A program made the position numbers and the translations under genes. Positions 52,210-60,477 of a DNA stretch of 64,000 nucleotides are shown here, piece by piece. A model generated the notes under the pieces. The model made no database searches, was not told the origin of the DNA, and saw only the letters and a program-made list of their open reading frames with translations. Position 1 is the first letter of the stretch. The number at the start of each line of letters is the position of its first letter. Source of the stretch: an uncultured Bacteroidales bacterium (GTDB taxonomy: Bacteria > Bacteroidota > Bacteroidia > Bacteroidales > F082); contig CAMJRR010000001.1 of NCBI GenBank assembly GCA_946408345.1, forward strand, positions 186,001-250,000, written 5' to 3'.

Positions 52210-52769
52210 AAAAGTTATTGATATTAGGCATGACGCTCCTTATGATGAGTTCATGCGTCAAGCACGCACAAGTCTATTTGCTGCTTTCCGAGGAAGAAGC
52301 TGCAGCCATCCCATACCAGATGGGGCAAACCGTTAAATTCCTCAACCAAAACGGTGATACAGTGACCTATGAAGTTACCCGCGAGGATACCTATCCCTAC
52401 AATTACGAACAATACATCAACGCCATCCATGGTGGAGACGTAATGCACCCTGCACCTCATTCGACGGAGTGCTATGCCCGCACGGTAATACTCTATGAGC
52501 AATCATACGCAAACCACATGTGCTTCACCGTGAAGCCTGGGAAGGAGTTCTCATTCTACTTCATATCCAACGAAGGCGAACTCAATTTGGACATGTATCT
52601 GCCGTCCGTCAGTTCCTATACTATCAATGGCATAGACTATGAACACGTCCATCACGAAATTCTATACAGCCAATACACCGGAGAGTTGCTCTACGATTGG
52701 TATTACAACGAAGAGTTTGGACTGCTCTATTTCGAGAAGGGTGATTTCTCATTGACAAGGATTCCATAA
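52206..52769 (+). CDS. Uncharacterised lipoprotein
   Basis: A 187-residue lipoprotein (LLMMSSC, then VKHAQ). The mature part is predicted mostly beta, rich in Tyr (YEVTREDTYPYNYEQYINAIHGGDVMHPAPHSTECYARTV; YSQYTGELLYDWYYNEEFGLLYFEKGD). No catalytic motif. The gene overlaps the beta-barrel gene and lies 12 bases before the second DUF3244-like gene. Not recognised as a named family. Confidence 0.6.
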   Translation: MKKLLILGMTLLMMSSCVKHAQVYLLLSEEEAAAIPYQMGQTVKFLNQNGDTVTYEVTREDTYPYNYEQYINAIHGGDVMHPAPHSTECYARTVILYEQSYANHMCFTVKPGKEFSFYFISNEGELNLDMYLPSVSSYTINGIDYEHVHHEILYSQYTGELLYDWYYNEEFGLLYFEKGDFSLTRIP

Positions 52770-52781
52770 ATCACAAAAAAC

Positions 52782-53189
52782 ATGAAAACCAAATACTTAT
52801 CATTATTCGCAGTCTTGTTTGTTGCTTTGATTACGGCTTCTTGCCACAAGGAACCCAATACTAACGACCTCATTGACGACAAAGACAAAATCGACATCAA
52901 AGGCTCGCTTTCCAACGGCGACATGCGCCATCCGAACATCGAGGCAGGCTATTGGGGGAAGACCGTCTACGTGTACTTCCACGAGTATATAGGTGAGTGC
53001 ATCATTAGCATCAGCAACAGACAGGACCATGTCGTCTTTTGCGACACCGTTACTTCAGGTTACAACAAAGAAACGCGATTCTATATGGGCGACCAACCCT
53101 TGAGTCGCTACCATCTCGTCATCAGTAACGGCACGGATGAGGCTGAAGGATGGTTCAACAACTTCCGTATCGTGGCGCACAAGCCTTAA
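52782..53189 (+). CDS. DUF3244-like lipoprotein, copy 2
   Basis: A 135-residue lipoprotein (ALITASC, then HKEPNTND). It shares KIDIKGSLSNGDMRHPNIEA and the FYMGDQPLSRYHLVISNGTDEAEG region with the protein at 51142; the two match over most of the mature length, so they are tandem paralogues separated by two other envelope genes. Such families are often surface-attached and may act in complex. Function unknown. Confidence 0.72.
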   Translation: MKTKYLSLFAVLFVALITASCHKEPNTNDLIDDKDKIDIKGSLSNGDMRHPNIEAGYWGKTVYVYFHEYIGECIISISNRQDHVVFCDTVTSGYNKETRFYMGDQPLSRYHLVISNGTDEAEGWFNNFRIVAHKP

Positions 53190-53233
53190 TAGAGGATTTA
53201 AGATTCAAGATTCAAAGATTTAAAATTCAAATA
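53190..53233. repeat. GATTCAA heptamer direct repeats
   Basis: GATTTAA, GATTCAA, GATTCAAA, GATTTAAA, ATTCAAA in tandem between two lipoprotein genes. Only one arm is present. Confidence 0.65.
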
Positions 53234-53236
53234 GTT

Positions 53237-53725
53237 ATGAAAAGATTTGTTGTTTTTGCGATGCTGCTTGCCGTCGTTTCAATGAGTTCGTGCATCAAAT
53301 GGAAATGTTGCATCAATGGTGACTTTGTACAAGTCTATAAAACCAAAGGCGACTATACCAATAATGCGTACGTCCTTTATAACAAAAACAAAGACTACAT
53401 TTACGGCTACTATGACGACGTCGACACCACGCTATTTCCCATGCCGCTGTATGGAGGCTATTATCTTCATCATGAAATGCCGTCCAATGCCGCGTTTCTT
53501 TCCATCAGTCCAAAGGAATACAATGAAAACGTAATGAATTATTCGATTGATACTTTGAAGCAAATGATTATTGATGACGACCCTTTCATTGAGTTTTTTA
53601 GTGCCACTGACAACTACAATCTTTATGACAACAATAGCAGCAATCCGATGGGCATCGATACGGCCTACATCAACCAACTTATCAAGCAAGGTAATTTGAA
53701 AAAGGAATTCAAGAAGGTGAAGTGA
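53237..53725 (+). CDS. Uncharacterised lipoprotein
   Basis: A 162-residue lipoprotein from the ATG at 53237 (MKRFVVFAMLLAVVSMSSC, then IKWKCCING). Features are Tyr/Asp-rich strands (VYKTKGDYTNNAYVLYNKNKDYIYGYYDD) and a helical end (NQLIKQGNLKKEFKKVK). The 29-residue extension in the frame translates the heptamer repeats and is rejected. It follows the second DUF3244-like gene and may be the last gene of the operon. Function unknown. Confidence 0.6.
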   Translation: MKRFVVFAMLLAVVSMSSCIKWKCCINGDFVQVYKTKGDYTNNAYVLYNKNKDYIYGYYDDVDTTLFPMPLYGGYYLHHEMPSNAAFLSISPKEYNENVMNYSIDTLKQMIIDDDPFIEFFSATDNYNLYDNNSSNPMGIDTAYINQLIKQGNLKKEFKKVK

Positions 53726-53767
53726 AGCCTCCGTTGGTCGGATTTGCAAATCCATCGGAACTTTAGA

Positions 53768-53796
53768 TTGTTCTTCCGAAAATTTTTGTACTTTTG
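53768..53796 (+). promoter_or_regulatory. Promoter of the T9SS cargo gene (TTG-N18-TACTTTTG)
   Basis: TTG at 53768-53770 and TACTTTTG at 53789-53796, 18 bases apart. Confidence 0.55.
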
Positions 53797-53840
53797 ACGC
53801 ACCAAATAGCAATCGTCTAACAATTAAAACATCAATTACT

Positions 53841-55211
53841 ATGAAAAAAGCATTACTATTCGCAGTGGCCCTGTGTTGCATGTTATCGGCCTCTGCACAA
53901 CAATTCAAGAGAGAACCAAAAACTCAAAAGTCATGGCAGGATAAAACTAAAACGATAGAACAACTGAATCGTAACAAGAACAATTTCACCGAGAAGTTGG
54001 ACAGCATCACTGCCGAGGATACAAGGATATTGTTCGATTATGACAGCCATTTCAACTGCACTCAAATGTATAGTTATTATTATTCAGAAAATAGCTGGCA
54101 GTTAGATATGGGCTATGACTATACCTATGATGAACAAGACCGGGTCACCTCTATGGTAACCTACTCCTACAACGAGTCACCTTCAAAGGAAGAATACGCC
54201 TACAATGAGCAAAACTTGATTAAGGAACAGCTTTACTATGATTGGTGGAGCGATACCTGGCATCTCACCGGAAAAGAAGTTATCGAGTACGACGATTTCG
54301 GCAATATTCTTTCATCTCAGGGATTTAGCTTTGAAAATGACATTTGGACAGCATTCGAAAAGACAATCTATGAGTACGAAAACGGGCTCCTCGTATTGGA
54401 AACTTCCTACCTTCTTCAAGTGGAAATGGAACCTTACCATCGGATTGAGTACAATTATAATTCCTTAGGTCTTTGTTCGGAAAGAATCGAAAGCCATTGG
54501 TTTGGCGAATGGGATCCATGGGAAAAAGTTGAGTATTATTATAACGAGCAAGCCCTTTGCTCGGAGGAAATTGCATATGGCAGGGCTGATGACGATTGGG
54601 TGAGTATCCGCAGATACACTTACGAATATGACAATAGAGGAAACTGTGTCCTTAGGACATTTTACAATCATTACGAAAATTCATCAGACTGGATTAACTC
54701 AGATAAGGACGAGTACTTATATGATGACAATGATAATTGTATCAATCATAATTCTTATTACTATGACCACTTCTCTGAAGAATGGGAGTTGGATTATTGG
54801 GACAATTTAACTTACGATTTAACTTCGGATGCGAACTCTATCGCGGGGCTACTGCTAATTTGGGAAGAAATAAAAGAAGAATTTTTATTAGAGACCATAC
54901 ATAACAAGCTCAAGCAAATAGTTATGGATGGAGATTATCCCATTGATTTTCACTATTCCTCAACTCTGGGCCTGAACGAATCTGTCGGGTCAAAACTGGC
55001 TTTATGGCCTAACCCAACGACTGGATCACTAAACCTTAACGGCGACGGTCTTCAACAAGTGGAAATCTTCAGCATAGACGGCAAGCAGTTGATACACGTT
55101 GAAAACAGCGTTGAAACCATCAATGTAAGCGCCTTGGCCAAAGGTTGCTATCTGCTGAAAGCCACTTTCGTTGACGGCAGCAAGGCTATGCAGAAATTTG
55201 TGAAGGAATGA
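53841..55211 (+). CDS. T9SS cargo protein with Tyr-rich repeats and type A sorting domain
   Basis: A 456-residue protein with signal peptide (MKKALLFAVALCCMLSASAQ). About residues 60-310 contain 10 to 12 short repeats resembling Y-Y-N-E-x-x-L-C-S-E, such as YNYNSLGLCSERIESHWFGEWDPWEKVEYYYNEQALCSEEIAYG, similar to YD-type repeats. The last 72 residues, LWPNPTTGSLNLNGDGLQQVEIFSIDGKQLIHVENSVETINVSALAKGCYLLKATFVDG, are a type A C-terminal sorting domain, which directs type IX export and anchoring. PorQ of that system is encoded at 59426. A terminator follows. The binding partner of the repeats is unknown. Confidence 0.85.
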   Translation: MKKALLFAVALCCMLSASAQQFKREPKTQKSWQDKTKTIEQLNRNKNNFTEKLDSITAEDTRILFDYDSHFNCTQMYSYYYSENSWQLDMGYDYTYDEQDRVTSMVTYSYNESPSKEEYAYNEQNLIKEQLYYDWWSDTWHLTGKEVIEYDDFGNILSSQGFSFENDIWTAFEKTIYEYENGLLVLETSYLLQVEMEPYHRIEYNYNSLGLCSERIESHWFGEWDPWEKVEYYYNEQALCSEEIAYGRADDDWVSIRRYTYEYDNRGNCVLRTFYNHYENSSDWINSDKDEYLYDDNDNCINHNSYYYDHFSEEWELDYWDNLTYDLTSDANSIAGLLLIWEEIKEEFLLETIHNKLKQIVMDGDYPIDFHYSSTLGLNESVGSKLALWPNPTTGSLNLNGDGLQQVEIFSIDGKQLIHVENSVETINVSALAKGCYLLKATFVDGSKAMQKFVKE

Positions 55212-55246
55212 TTTTCTCACACAACAAGTGTAGACCATAAGAATTG

Positions 55247-55283
55247 AAAAAGTCGGGGGAGCGGAATGCTTTTCCGACTTTTT
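55247..55283 (+). terminator. Terminator after the T9SS cargo gene
   Basis: A perfect 10-bp stem AAAAAGTCGG/CCGACTTTTT with a 17-base loop, 35 bases past the stop. Nothing else is seen in the 55212-55351 gap. Confidence 0.8.
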
Positions 55284-55351
55284 ATAGCCTAATTGGTTTT
55301 TATGTCGAAAAAATTATTGCTTTTCCATAATTCTTTCTACATAATACCTCT

Positions 55352-55783
55352 TCATTTTTCCGTCTGAGGTAGAACTATTGACTCAACCGCCTTGGCATAC
55401 CCTTCCATTCCTAATCCCGAGATGCACTTCACGCATGCCTCGGCCGTAAAGGAATGTCTGCGGTAAGGCTCCCGTTTCGAAATGTCGGAGATGTGAACCT
55501 CAATCACGGGGATGCTGATAGCGCGGATGCAGTCGGCAATAGCGATGGAAGTATGGGCATAGCCCCCTGGGTTCATGATCACAGCATCATATTGACCATC
55601 AGCCTCTTGCAGCTTGTCAATCAAAACGCCTTCGTGGTTTGACTGGAAATAGAAAAGCTCGTGCTGTGGAAACCTCTCGCGGAGTTGTGGCAGGTATTCT
55701 TCAAACGAGATACGGCCGTAGATTTCGGGTTCGCGTCTGCCTAAAAGGTTGAGGTTGGGACCGTTGAGGATTAGAATCTTCAT
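55352..55783 (-). CDS. aroQ: Type II 3-dehydroquinate dehydratase
   Basis: AroQ turns 3-dehydroquinate into 3-dehydroshikimate in the shikimate pathway. The 143-residue protein has KILILNGPNLNLLGRREPEIYG, with the catalytic Tyr in EIYG, then FFQSNHEGVLIDKL-type YFQSNHEG, MNPGGYAHTSIAIADCI and EVHISDISKREPYRRHSF with the catalytic His and Arg. The ATG at 55783 (MKILILN) is preferred; the ATG at 55786 is equally possible. -7 box TATTTTTG at 55799-55806. Confidence 0.95.
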   Translation of the reverse strand: MKILILNGPNLNLLGRREPEIYGRISFEEYLPQLRERFPQHELFYFQSNHEGVLIDKLQEADGQYDAVIMNPGGYAHTSIAIADCIRAISIPVIEVHISDISKREPYRRHSFTAEACVKCISGLGMEGYAKAVESIVLPQTEK

Positions 55784-55847
55784 CATATAGATTTTTTGCA
55801 AAAATAACGTTTTTCGTCGGGTTGTAGAATTTTTTCCCGTTGAAAAG

Positions 55848-55878
55848 TTGGTGTGTATCAATTATTTTTCTATTTTTG
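55848..55878 (+). promoter_or_regulatory. Promoter of the aldo/keto reductase gene (TTG-N20-TATTTTTG)
   Basis: TTG at 55848-55850 and TATTTTTG at 55871-55878, 20 bases apart, divergent to the aroQ promoter. Confidence 0.75.
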
Positions 55879-55896
55879 TGCAAAATTCAGGTAGAT

Positions 55897-56928
55897 ATGA
55901 AGATTATCACTTTAGGGAAGACCAACTTGAAGGTGAACAAGAATGGCTTCGGTGCGTTACCCATTCAACGAATCAGCGAAAAGGAAGCCGTGTATTTGTT
56001 GCATAAGGCTTACGACAATGGCATCAATTTCTACGACACAGCCCGATTTTATACCGACAGTGAGGAGAAGATAGGTGCTGCCTTTGGAGACCGACGCAGC
56101 AAAGTGCTGATTGCCTCCAAAACAGCTGCAACCAGCATTGAGGAGTTTTGGAAAGACCTTCATACCACTTTGAAGAACTTGAAGACTGACTATCTCGACC
56201 TTTACCAATTCCATAACCCCGACTATTGCCCGCGTCCTGGCGATAAGGAAGGCCTCTATGATGCCATGAAAGTGGCCAAGCGTCAAGGCAAGGTGCGTTT
56301 TATCGGCATCAGCAACCACCGTCAGAATGTGGCTATGGAAGCCATCGAACGCGATTGCTACGATACACTGCAATATCCGTTTTCATATCTCTCATCGGAA
56401 GATGATCAAAAGATTGTGGAAGCCTGTTACAAGCACAACATGGGCTTCATTTGTATGAAGGCTATGGCAGGCGGACTCATCAATGACTCAGCCTTGGCTT
56501 ATGCCTTCCTCAACCAGTTCGACCATGCCTTGCCCATTTGGGGCATACAGCGCGAGAGCGAGTTGGACGAGTTTATCTCCTATCAGGAGCATGAACCGGA
56601 ATTGTCGTCTGCCTCGTGGCGCAAGATTGAAAAGGAACGTGCTGAATTCTCAAGTGAGTTCTGCCGTGGTTGCGGCTATTGCCAGCCCTGTTCGGTCGGA
56701 ATCGAGATAGAGAACTGCGCCCGTATGAGTCTTTTCTTGCGTCGTGCCCCGCTGAGCGTCTACCTTACCGAGGAATGGGCCGAGAAGATGAAGCTCATTG
56801 AGAAGTGCAAGCACTGCAACGCCTGCCGTTCAAAGTGCCCGTATGGTCTCGACACACCGACATTGTTGGAAAAGAATTACGAAGATTTCAAGGTCTTTTG
56901 GGCTAAGAAACAGGCTGGGGAACTATAA
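55897..56928 (+). CDS. Aldo/keto reductase with two 4Fe-4S clusters
   Basis: A 343-residue protein starting MKIITLGKTNLKVNKNGFGALPIQRI. The aldo/keto reductase barrel has NFYDTARFYTDSEEKIG (Asp and Tyr of the tetrad), LYQFHNPDY and VRFIGISNH. The C-terminal third holds ferredoxin-like Cys clusters: CRGCGYCQPCSVGI and CKHCNACRSKCPYGL. This Fe-S type is frequent in anaerobes and probably reduces sugars or carbonyls with electrons from ferredoxin; substrate unknown. The ATG at 55897 follows the promoter; the extra 19 residues in the frame are upstream of it. Confidence 0.9.
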   Translation: MKIITLGKTNLKVNKNGFGALPIQRISEKEAVYLLHKAYDNGINFYDTARFYTDSEEKIGAAFGDRRSKVLIASKTAATSIEEFWKDLHTTLKNLKTDYLDLYQFHNPDYCPRPGDKEGLYDAMKVAKRQGKVRFIGISNHRQNVAMEAIERDCYDTLQYPFSYLSSEDDQKIVEACYKHNMGFICMKAMAGGLINDSALAYAFLNQFDHALPIWGIQRESELDEFISYQEHEPELSSASWRKIEKERAEFSSEFCRGCGYCQPCSVGIEIENCARMSLFLRRAPLSVYLTEEWAEKMKLIEKCKHCNACRSKCPYGLDTPTLLEKNYEDFKVFWAKKQAGEL

Positions 56929-56937
56929 TCTTTAAAC

Positions 56938-57011
56938 ACGAATTATCATGTAATTGACCACGAATTTCCCATAAATTATTCATGGATAATTCGTGGTTAA
57001 TTTTGGGAAAT
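56938..57011. repeat. 11-bp word palindrome (family K)
   Basis: CACGAATTATC, ATGTAATTGAC, CACGAATTTCC on the left and CATGGATAATT, CGTGGTTAATT on the right, with the arms matching at most positions. It lies between the reductase and ferritin genes. Confidence 0.75.
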
Positions 57012-57025
57012 TATATGTGAAAAAA

Positions 57026-57054
57026 GAAAGGCGCGTCGATATGATGCGCCTTTC
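57026..57054 (-). terminator. Terminator after the ferritin gene
   Basis: A 9-bp stem GAAAGGCGC/GCGCCTTTC with 11-base loop, followed by T5 on the minus strand, 22 bases past the ferritin stop. Confidence 0.75.
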
Positions 57055-57075
57055 GGTTGATTAACATTGTTGTTT

Positions 57076-57588
57076 TCATTTCAGCGGGCTGGGTGTGTGG
57101 TATTCACGTGCACCAAGTTCCTTATCGAGCATAATCATGCCACCGATATGGTCGCCAATCATAGAGGCTTGACGTACAAGGTCACGGGCGTTCTCTTCTT
57201 CTTCCACCTGCTCGTCGATGAACCAGGCGAGGAAGTTGGCAGCGGCGCGGTCTTTGTCCTCGTCAGCGATGTCGCACAAGTTGTTGATCATGGCGGTCAC
57301 CTTCTTTTCGTGCTCAAGGGTGTCTTCGAAAGCGGCCAAGACGCTCTTCCACTCGGTCTGAACCTTGGCGATGGGGGCAAGGACGACCTTGGCATCTTGC
57401 GAATGCATGTAGTTGATCATGATGGCGGCATGGGCCTGTTCCTCAAGGAACTGCACCTTGAACCAATGGGCGATGCCTTTGTAGCCTTTGGCATAGATGT
57501 CTTGCGACATGCTCAGATAGAGATAAGCCGACCACATCTCAGCGTTGATTTGGTCGTTGATGGCTTTTGCTAATTTCTTGCTAATCAT
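57076..57588 (-). CDS. ftnA: Non-haem ferritin
   Basis: A 170-residue iron-storage ferritin of 24-mer type. The ferroxidase ligands are visible: Glu in INAEMWSAYLYLSM, the pair in FLEEQAHAAIMINY, and Glu in FLAWFIDEQVEEE. No haem-ligand Met motif of bacterioferritin was seen. It oxidises Fe(II) and stores it as mineral, lowering Fenton damage. The rubrerythrin gene lies 120 bases upstream in the same direction, separated by heptamer palindrome A3, so the two form an iron/oxygen defence cluster. Confidence 0.94.
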   Translation of the reverse strand: MISKKLAKAINDQINAEMWSAYLYLSMSQDIYAKGYKGIAHWFKVQFLEEQAHAAIMINYMHSQDAKVVLAPIAKVQTEWKSVLAAFEDTLEHEKKVTAMINNLCDIADEDKDRAAANFLAWFIDEQVEEEENARDLVRQASMIGDHIGGMIMLDKELGAREYHTPSPLK

Positions 57589-57631
57589 TTTGTTTAGTTA
57601 TTAGTTGTTCAGTTATTCAGTTGTTTAGTTG

Positions 57632-57704
57632 GCTTTCAGCAGTCAGCAATCAGCTTTCAGCTTGGTTCAAGCGAGCTGACGGCTGATTGCTGATAGCTGA
57701 CAGC
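57632..57704. repeat. Heptamer word palindrome, copy A3
   Basis: TCAGCAG, TCAGCAA, TCAGCTT, TCAGCTT on the left and GCTGACG, GCTGATT, GCTGATA, GCTGACA on the right. It follows CAGTTATT-like direct repeats (57598-57628). It lies between the rubrerythrin and ferritin genes. Confidence 0.88.
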
Positions 57705-57707
57705 TAC

Positions 57708-58253
57708 TTATCCAAAATACCGTTTATACAATCCCTCAAAGCCTTTTCCATGGCGGGCTTCGTCTTTGGCCATCTCGTGGACGGTGTCGTGGATGGCGTC
57801 GAGGTTACGCTCCTTGGCCACGCGGGCAATGCGCATCTTGTCTTCACAGGCACCGCATTCGGCGATCATGCGCTTGTAGAGGTTGGTCTTGGTGTCCCAA
57901 ACCACGTCGCCCAGCAGTTCGGCAAACTTGGCGCAGTGCTCGGCTTCTTCAAAAGCGTAACGCTTGAAAGCCTCTGCAATCTCGGGATAGCCTTCGCGGT
58001 CGGCCTGGCGACTCATGGCCAGATACATGCCGACTTCGGTGGCTTCGCCCATGAAATGTGCGTTCAAGTCCTTGATCATGTCTTCTCCTGTGCCTTTGGC
58101 GATGCCGACGACGTGTTCGGTGACAAAGTTCAGGGCAGCGCTCTCGTCAACGACTTTCCATTCGACGATTTGCTTGCATTGAGGGCAACGTTCAGGGGCT
58201 TCTTCTCCTTCGTGCACATACCCGCAGATGGGGCAGATGAATTTTTTCTTCAT
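57708..58253 (-). CDS. Reverse rubrerythrin
   Basis: A 181-residue peroxide-reducing protein. The rubredoxin domain is at the N-terminus ([20 protein letters not shown], residues 7-26), so it is of the reverse type, and the four-helix diiron domain follows with Glu in [21 protein letters not shown] and [10 protein letters not shown]. It detoxifies hydrogen peroxide in anaerobes using NADH-derived electrons. It is transcribed with ferritin. -7 box TATCTTTG at 58298-58305. Confidence 0.94.
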   Translation of the reverse strand: MKKKFICPICGYVHEGEEAPERCPQCKQIVEWKVVDESAALNFVTEHVVGIAKGTGEDMIKDLNAHFMGEATEVGMYLAMSRQADREGYPEIAEAFKRYAFEEAEHCAKFAELLGDVVWDTKTNLYKRMIAECGACEDKMRIARVAKERNLDAIHDTVHEMAKDEARHGKGFEGLYKRYFG

Positions 58254-58414
58254 GATTGTTCTTGTTTAATGAGTTAGTTTAACGAAAAATGTAAATGCAA
58301 AGATAGACATTTTCTTTCATATCCATAGTGTTGATGAAAAATTATCTTTATGTGGATTTGAATGGATTTTTTGCTACTTTTGCATTTTGTTTCAATGCTA
58401 AACAACCCGTTTTT

Positions 58415-59368
58415 ATGTTGAATAGAAGATTTTTGAGAGTCAAGGCATTGCAATCCATTTATGCCTACCACCAATCCGAGAGTTCTAACCTGTCTCAAGC
58501 TGAACGTCAGTTGCTTGAAGGGGTCGATGACTTATACAAGCTTTTTGTCTACCAGCTTTCCTTCTGGGTTGAGCTGAAGCAGTTCGCCGAACGTCGTATC
58601 GATGAAAACAAGCATAAACATTTTCCGACAGAGGAGGATCTGAATCCCAACATGAAGTTCGTCAATAATAGGATTCTCAAGGCACTGGATGACAATAAGC
58701 ATTTGATGAAGCTTGAGGAACAGTATAAAATCAACTGGGCCGATTCCCGTGAGGATTTCATTCGCAATATGTTTACGAAGCTGACGGAGACTCCAGAGTA
58801 TCAAGAATATATGTCCAATGGAAAAGATAGTTTCAGTGATGACAAGCGTTTTTTGGTTGCGGTGATTGACACTTACATGGCGGAGAACGGTTTGCTTTAT
58901 GACTATTATTCCGACCGCGAACTTTCGTTTAATAGCGATTATCAGTTGGCCATCTATCTCCTCTGGAAATTCATCAGCGAACTGCCGGCTAGTTTTGATG
59001 AGTTCAGTATATTGCCCCCGGTGTATAAAGATGAAGATGAAGATAAACAGTTTGTCGTCAAGCTGTTTGAGAAGACCGTTCTTCATGCCGATGAGTACAT
59101 GGAGTTGGTAAAAGCCAACATCTCGAATTGGGATTACGATCGTTTGGCGTTGATGGACAAGATTTTGATTTTCATGGCTTTGACGGAATTTATCGAGTTC
59201 CACTCCATTCCCGTGAAGGTCACCATCAATGAATATATTGAGATTTCAAAATTCTATAGCACACCTGAAAGCCGCCGTTTTGTGAATGGCATGCTCGACC
59301 GTCTCTCGACAGAGTTGAAAGAGGATGGTAGGTTGGTGAAGACAGGCTTGGGGCTGGTTGATAAATAA
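58415..59368 (+). CDS. nusB: Transcription antitermination factor NusB, long form
   Basis: A 317-residue NusB-type protein starting MLNRRFLRVKALQSIYAYHQ. The family core is divided: an N-terminal helix with RRFLRVKALQSIYAY, an insert, and the C-terminal half with NWDYDRLALMDKILIFMALTEFIEFHSIPVKVTINEYIEISKFYSTPESRRFVNGMLDRL, containing the usual INEYIELAKKY-like phrase. The length, about double the E. coli protein, is typical of Bacteroidetes. The ATG at 58415 lies after the -7 box TACTTTTG (58375-58382); the frame start at 58328 is upstream of it. It supports rRNA transcription. Confidence 0.93.
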   Translation: MLNRRFLRVKALQSIYAYHQSESSNLSQAERQLLEGVDDLYKLFVYQLSFWVELKQFAERRIDENKHKHFPTEEDLNPNMKFVNNRILKALDDNKHLMKLEEQYKINWADSREDFIRNMFTKLTETPEYQEYMSNGKDSFSDDKRFLVAVIDTYMAENGLLYDYYSDRELSFNSDYQLAIYLLWKFISELPASFDEFSILPPVYKDEDEDKQFVVKLFEKTVLHADEYMELVKANISNWDYDRLALMDKILIFMALTEFIEFHSIPVKVTINEYIEISKFYSTPESRRFVNGMLDRLSTELKEDGRLVKTGLGLVDK

Positions 59369-59425
59369 TTGCACATCATCGCAATAATAATTAAATAGGT
59401 GCCGTTATCCTAAAAATATGGAACT

Positions 59426-60475
59426 ATGAAGCGAACAATCTACATGATATGCTCTTTGGTGCTGTCAATCATCGCTTTGCAAGCCCAAGCACAAGTTAAT
59501 AATGGCTTGTATCGTGCCTTGACAGATGCCAACTCGGCCCGTGTGGTGGCCTTGGGTGGACTGCCTTTGCCGGTGCATGATGGTGACTTGCAGACAGCTG
59601 TTTTCAATCCATCTGCCATCTCGCCTGAGATGAACAACCAGATAGCCTTGTCCTATGTCGGTGATTTCAATTTGGGAACGAATTTTGGTTCTGCACAATA
59701 CAGCCATACCTTTGAGAAATTGGGTAGTTTTGCCACTTCGGTGCAGTATTACAATTACGGCAAGATGCAGTATGCTTCGGAAAGCGGCCATACCGATGGT
59801 AGCACTTTCAATGTGTCGGACTACGCTGTCACCTTGGGTTGGGGTCGTGAGCTGACCGACAAATGGAGCATTGGTGCCAACTTGAAATATGCGGGCGTTC
59901 AGTATGAAAGCGGTCGTGCAGGTGCCTTGGGTGTGGATGTGGCTGCTACTTATTGGTCGTATACCAATTGGGCTTTTACGCTTGCTGCACGCAATATTGG
60001 ACGACAAATTTATTGTCAGGAATTGAATGTGAACAATAAATGGTTGCCGTTTTCCGTGGATTTTATGGCTTCCAAAAAGCTTGATCACCTTCCACTGACT
60101 ATTATTATGGGTTATAAGGACATCCAGCTTTGGAACAAGCTTTATGAGGATCCGCTTGATTTGGCAGGTTATTATGACCCCATCACAGGAGAATATCAGG
60201 AGCCATCAAAGGTCGCCAAGTTTTTCACCAATTTGGGCTGTCATCTGGTGGTTGGAGGAGAAATGGCTTTGGGCAAGAACTTGTTCTTGAGAGCGTCATA
60301 CAATTATGAGGCATATCGCAACATGGGTGTGCCGAAAAGGCGTAGTTTGGTAGGCTTCTCAGCTGGGTTTGGCATTAGAATCAAGGCTTTCCAGATTGAT
60401 TATGCCCGTTCAAGAAACAATATCGTTGGCTCGCCCAATTTCCTGACACTCCGAGTAGATTTAAGTAAACTATGA
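59426..60475 (+). CDS. porQ: Type IX secretion system protein PorQ
   Basis: A 349-residue outer-membrane barrel protein of the PorQ family, part of the PorQUVZ attachment complex that anchors type IX cargo. Signal peptide MKRTIYMICSLVLSIIALQAQAQ, then ALTDANSARVVALGGLPLPVHDGDLQTAVFNPSAISPEMNNQIALSYVGDF, the family signature, followed by strands to the end (GFSAGFGIRIKAFQIDYARSRNNIVGSPNFLTLRVDLSKL). It supports the presence of T9SS in this organism, matching the sorting domains at 8681 and 53841. Not in an operon with other por genes here. Confidence 0.9.
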   Translation: MKRTIYMICSLVLSIIALQAQAQVNNGLYRALTDANSARVVALGGLPLPVHDGDLQTAVFNPSAISPEMNNQIALSYVGDFNLGTNFGSAQYSHTFEKLGSFATSVQYYNYGKMQYASESGHTDGSTFNVSDYAVTLGWGRELTDKWSIGANLKYAGVQYESGRAGALGVDVAATYWSYTNWAFTLAARNIGRQIYCQELNVNNKWLPFSVDFMASKKLDHLPLTIIMGYKDIQLWNKLYEDPLDLAGYYDPITGEYQEPSKVAKFFTNLGCHLVVGGEMALGKNLFLRASYNYEAYRNMGVPKRRSLVGFSAGFGIRIKAFQIDYARSRNNIVGSPNFLTLRVDLSKL

Positions 60476-60477
60476 AA

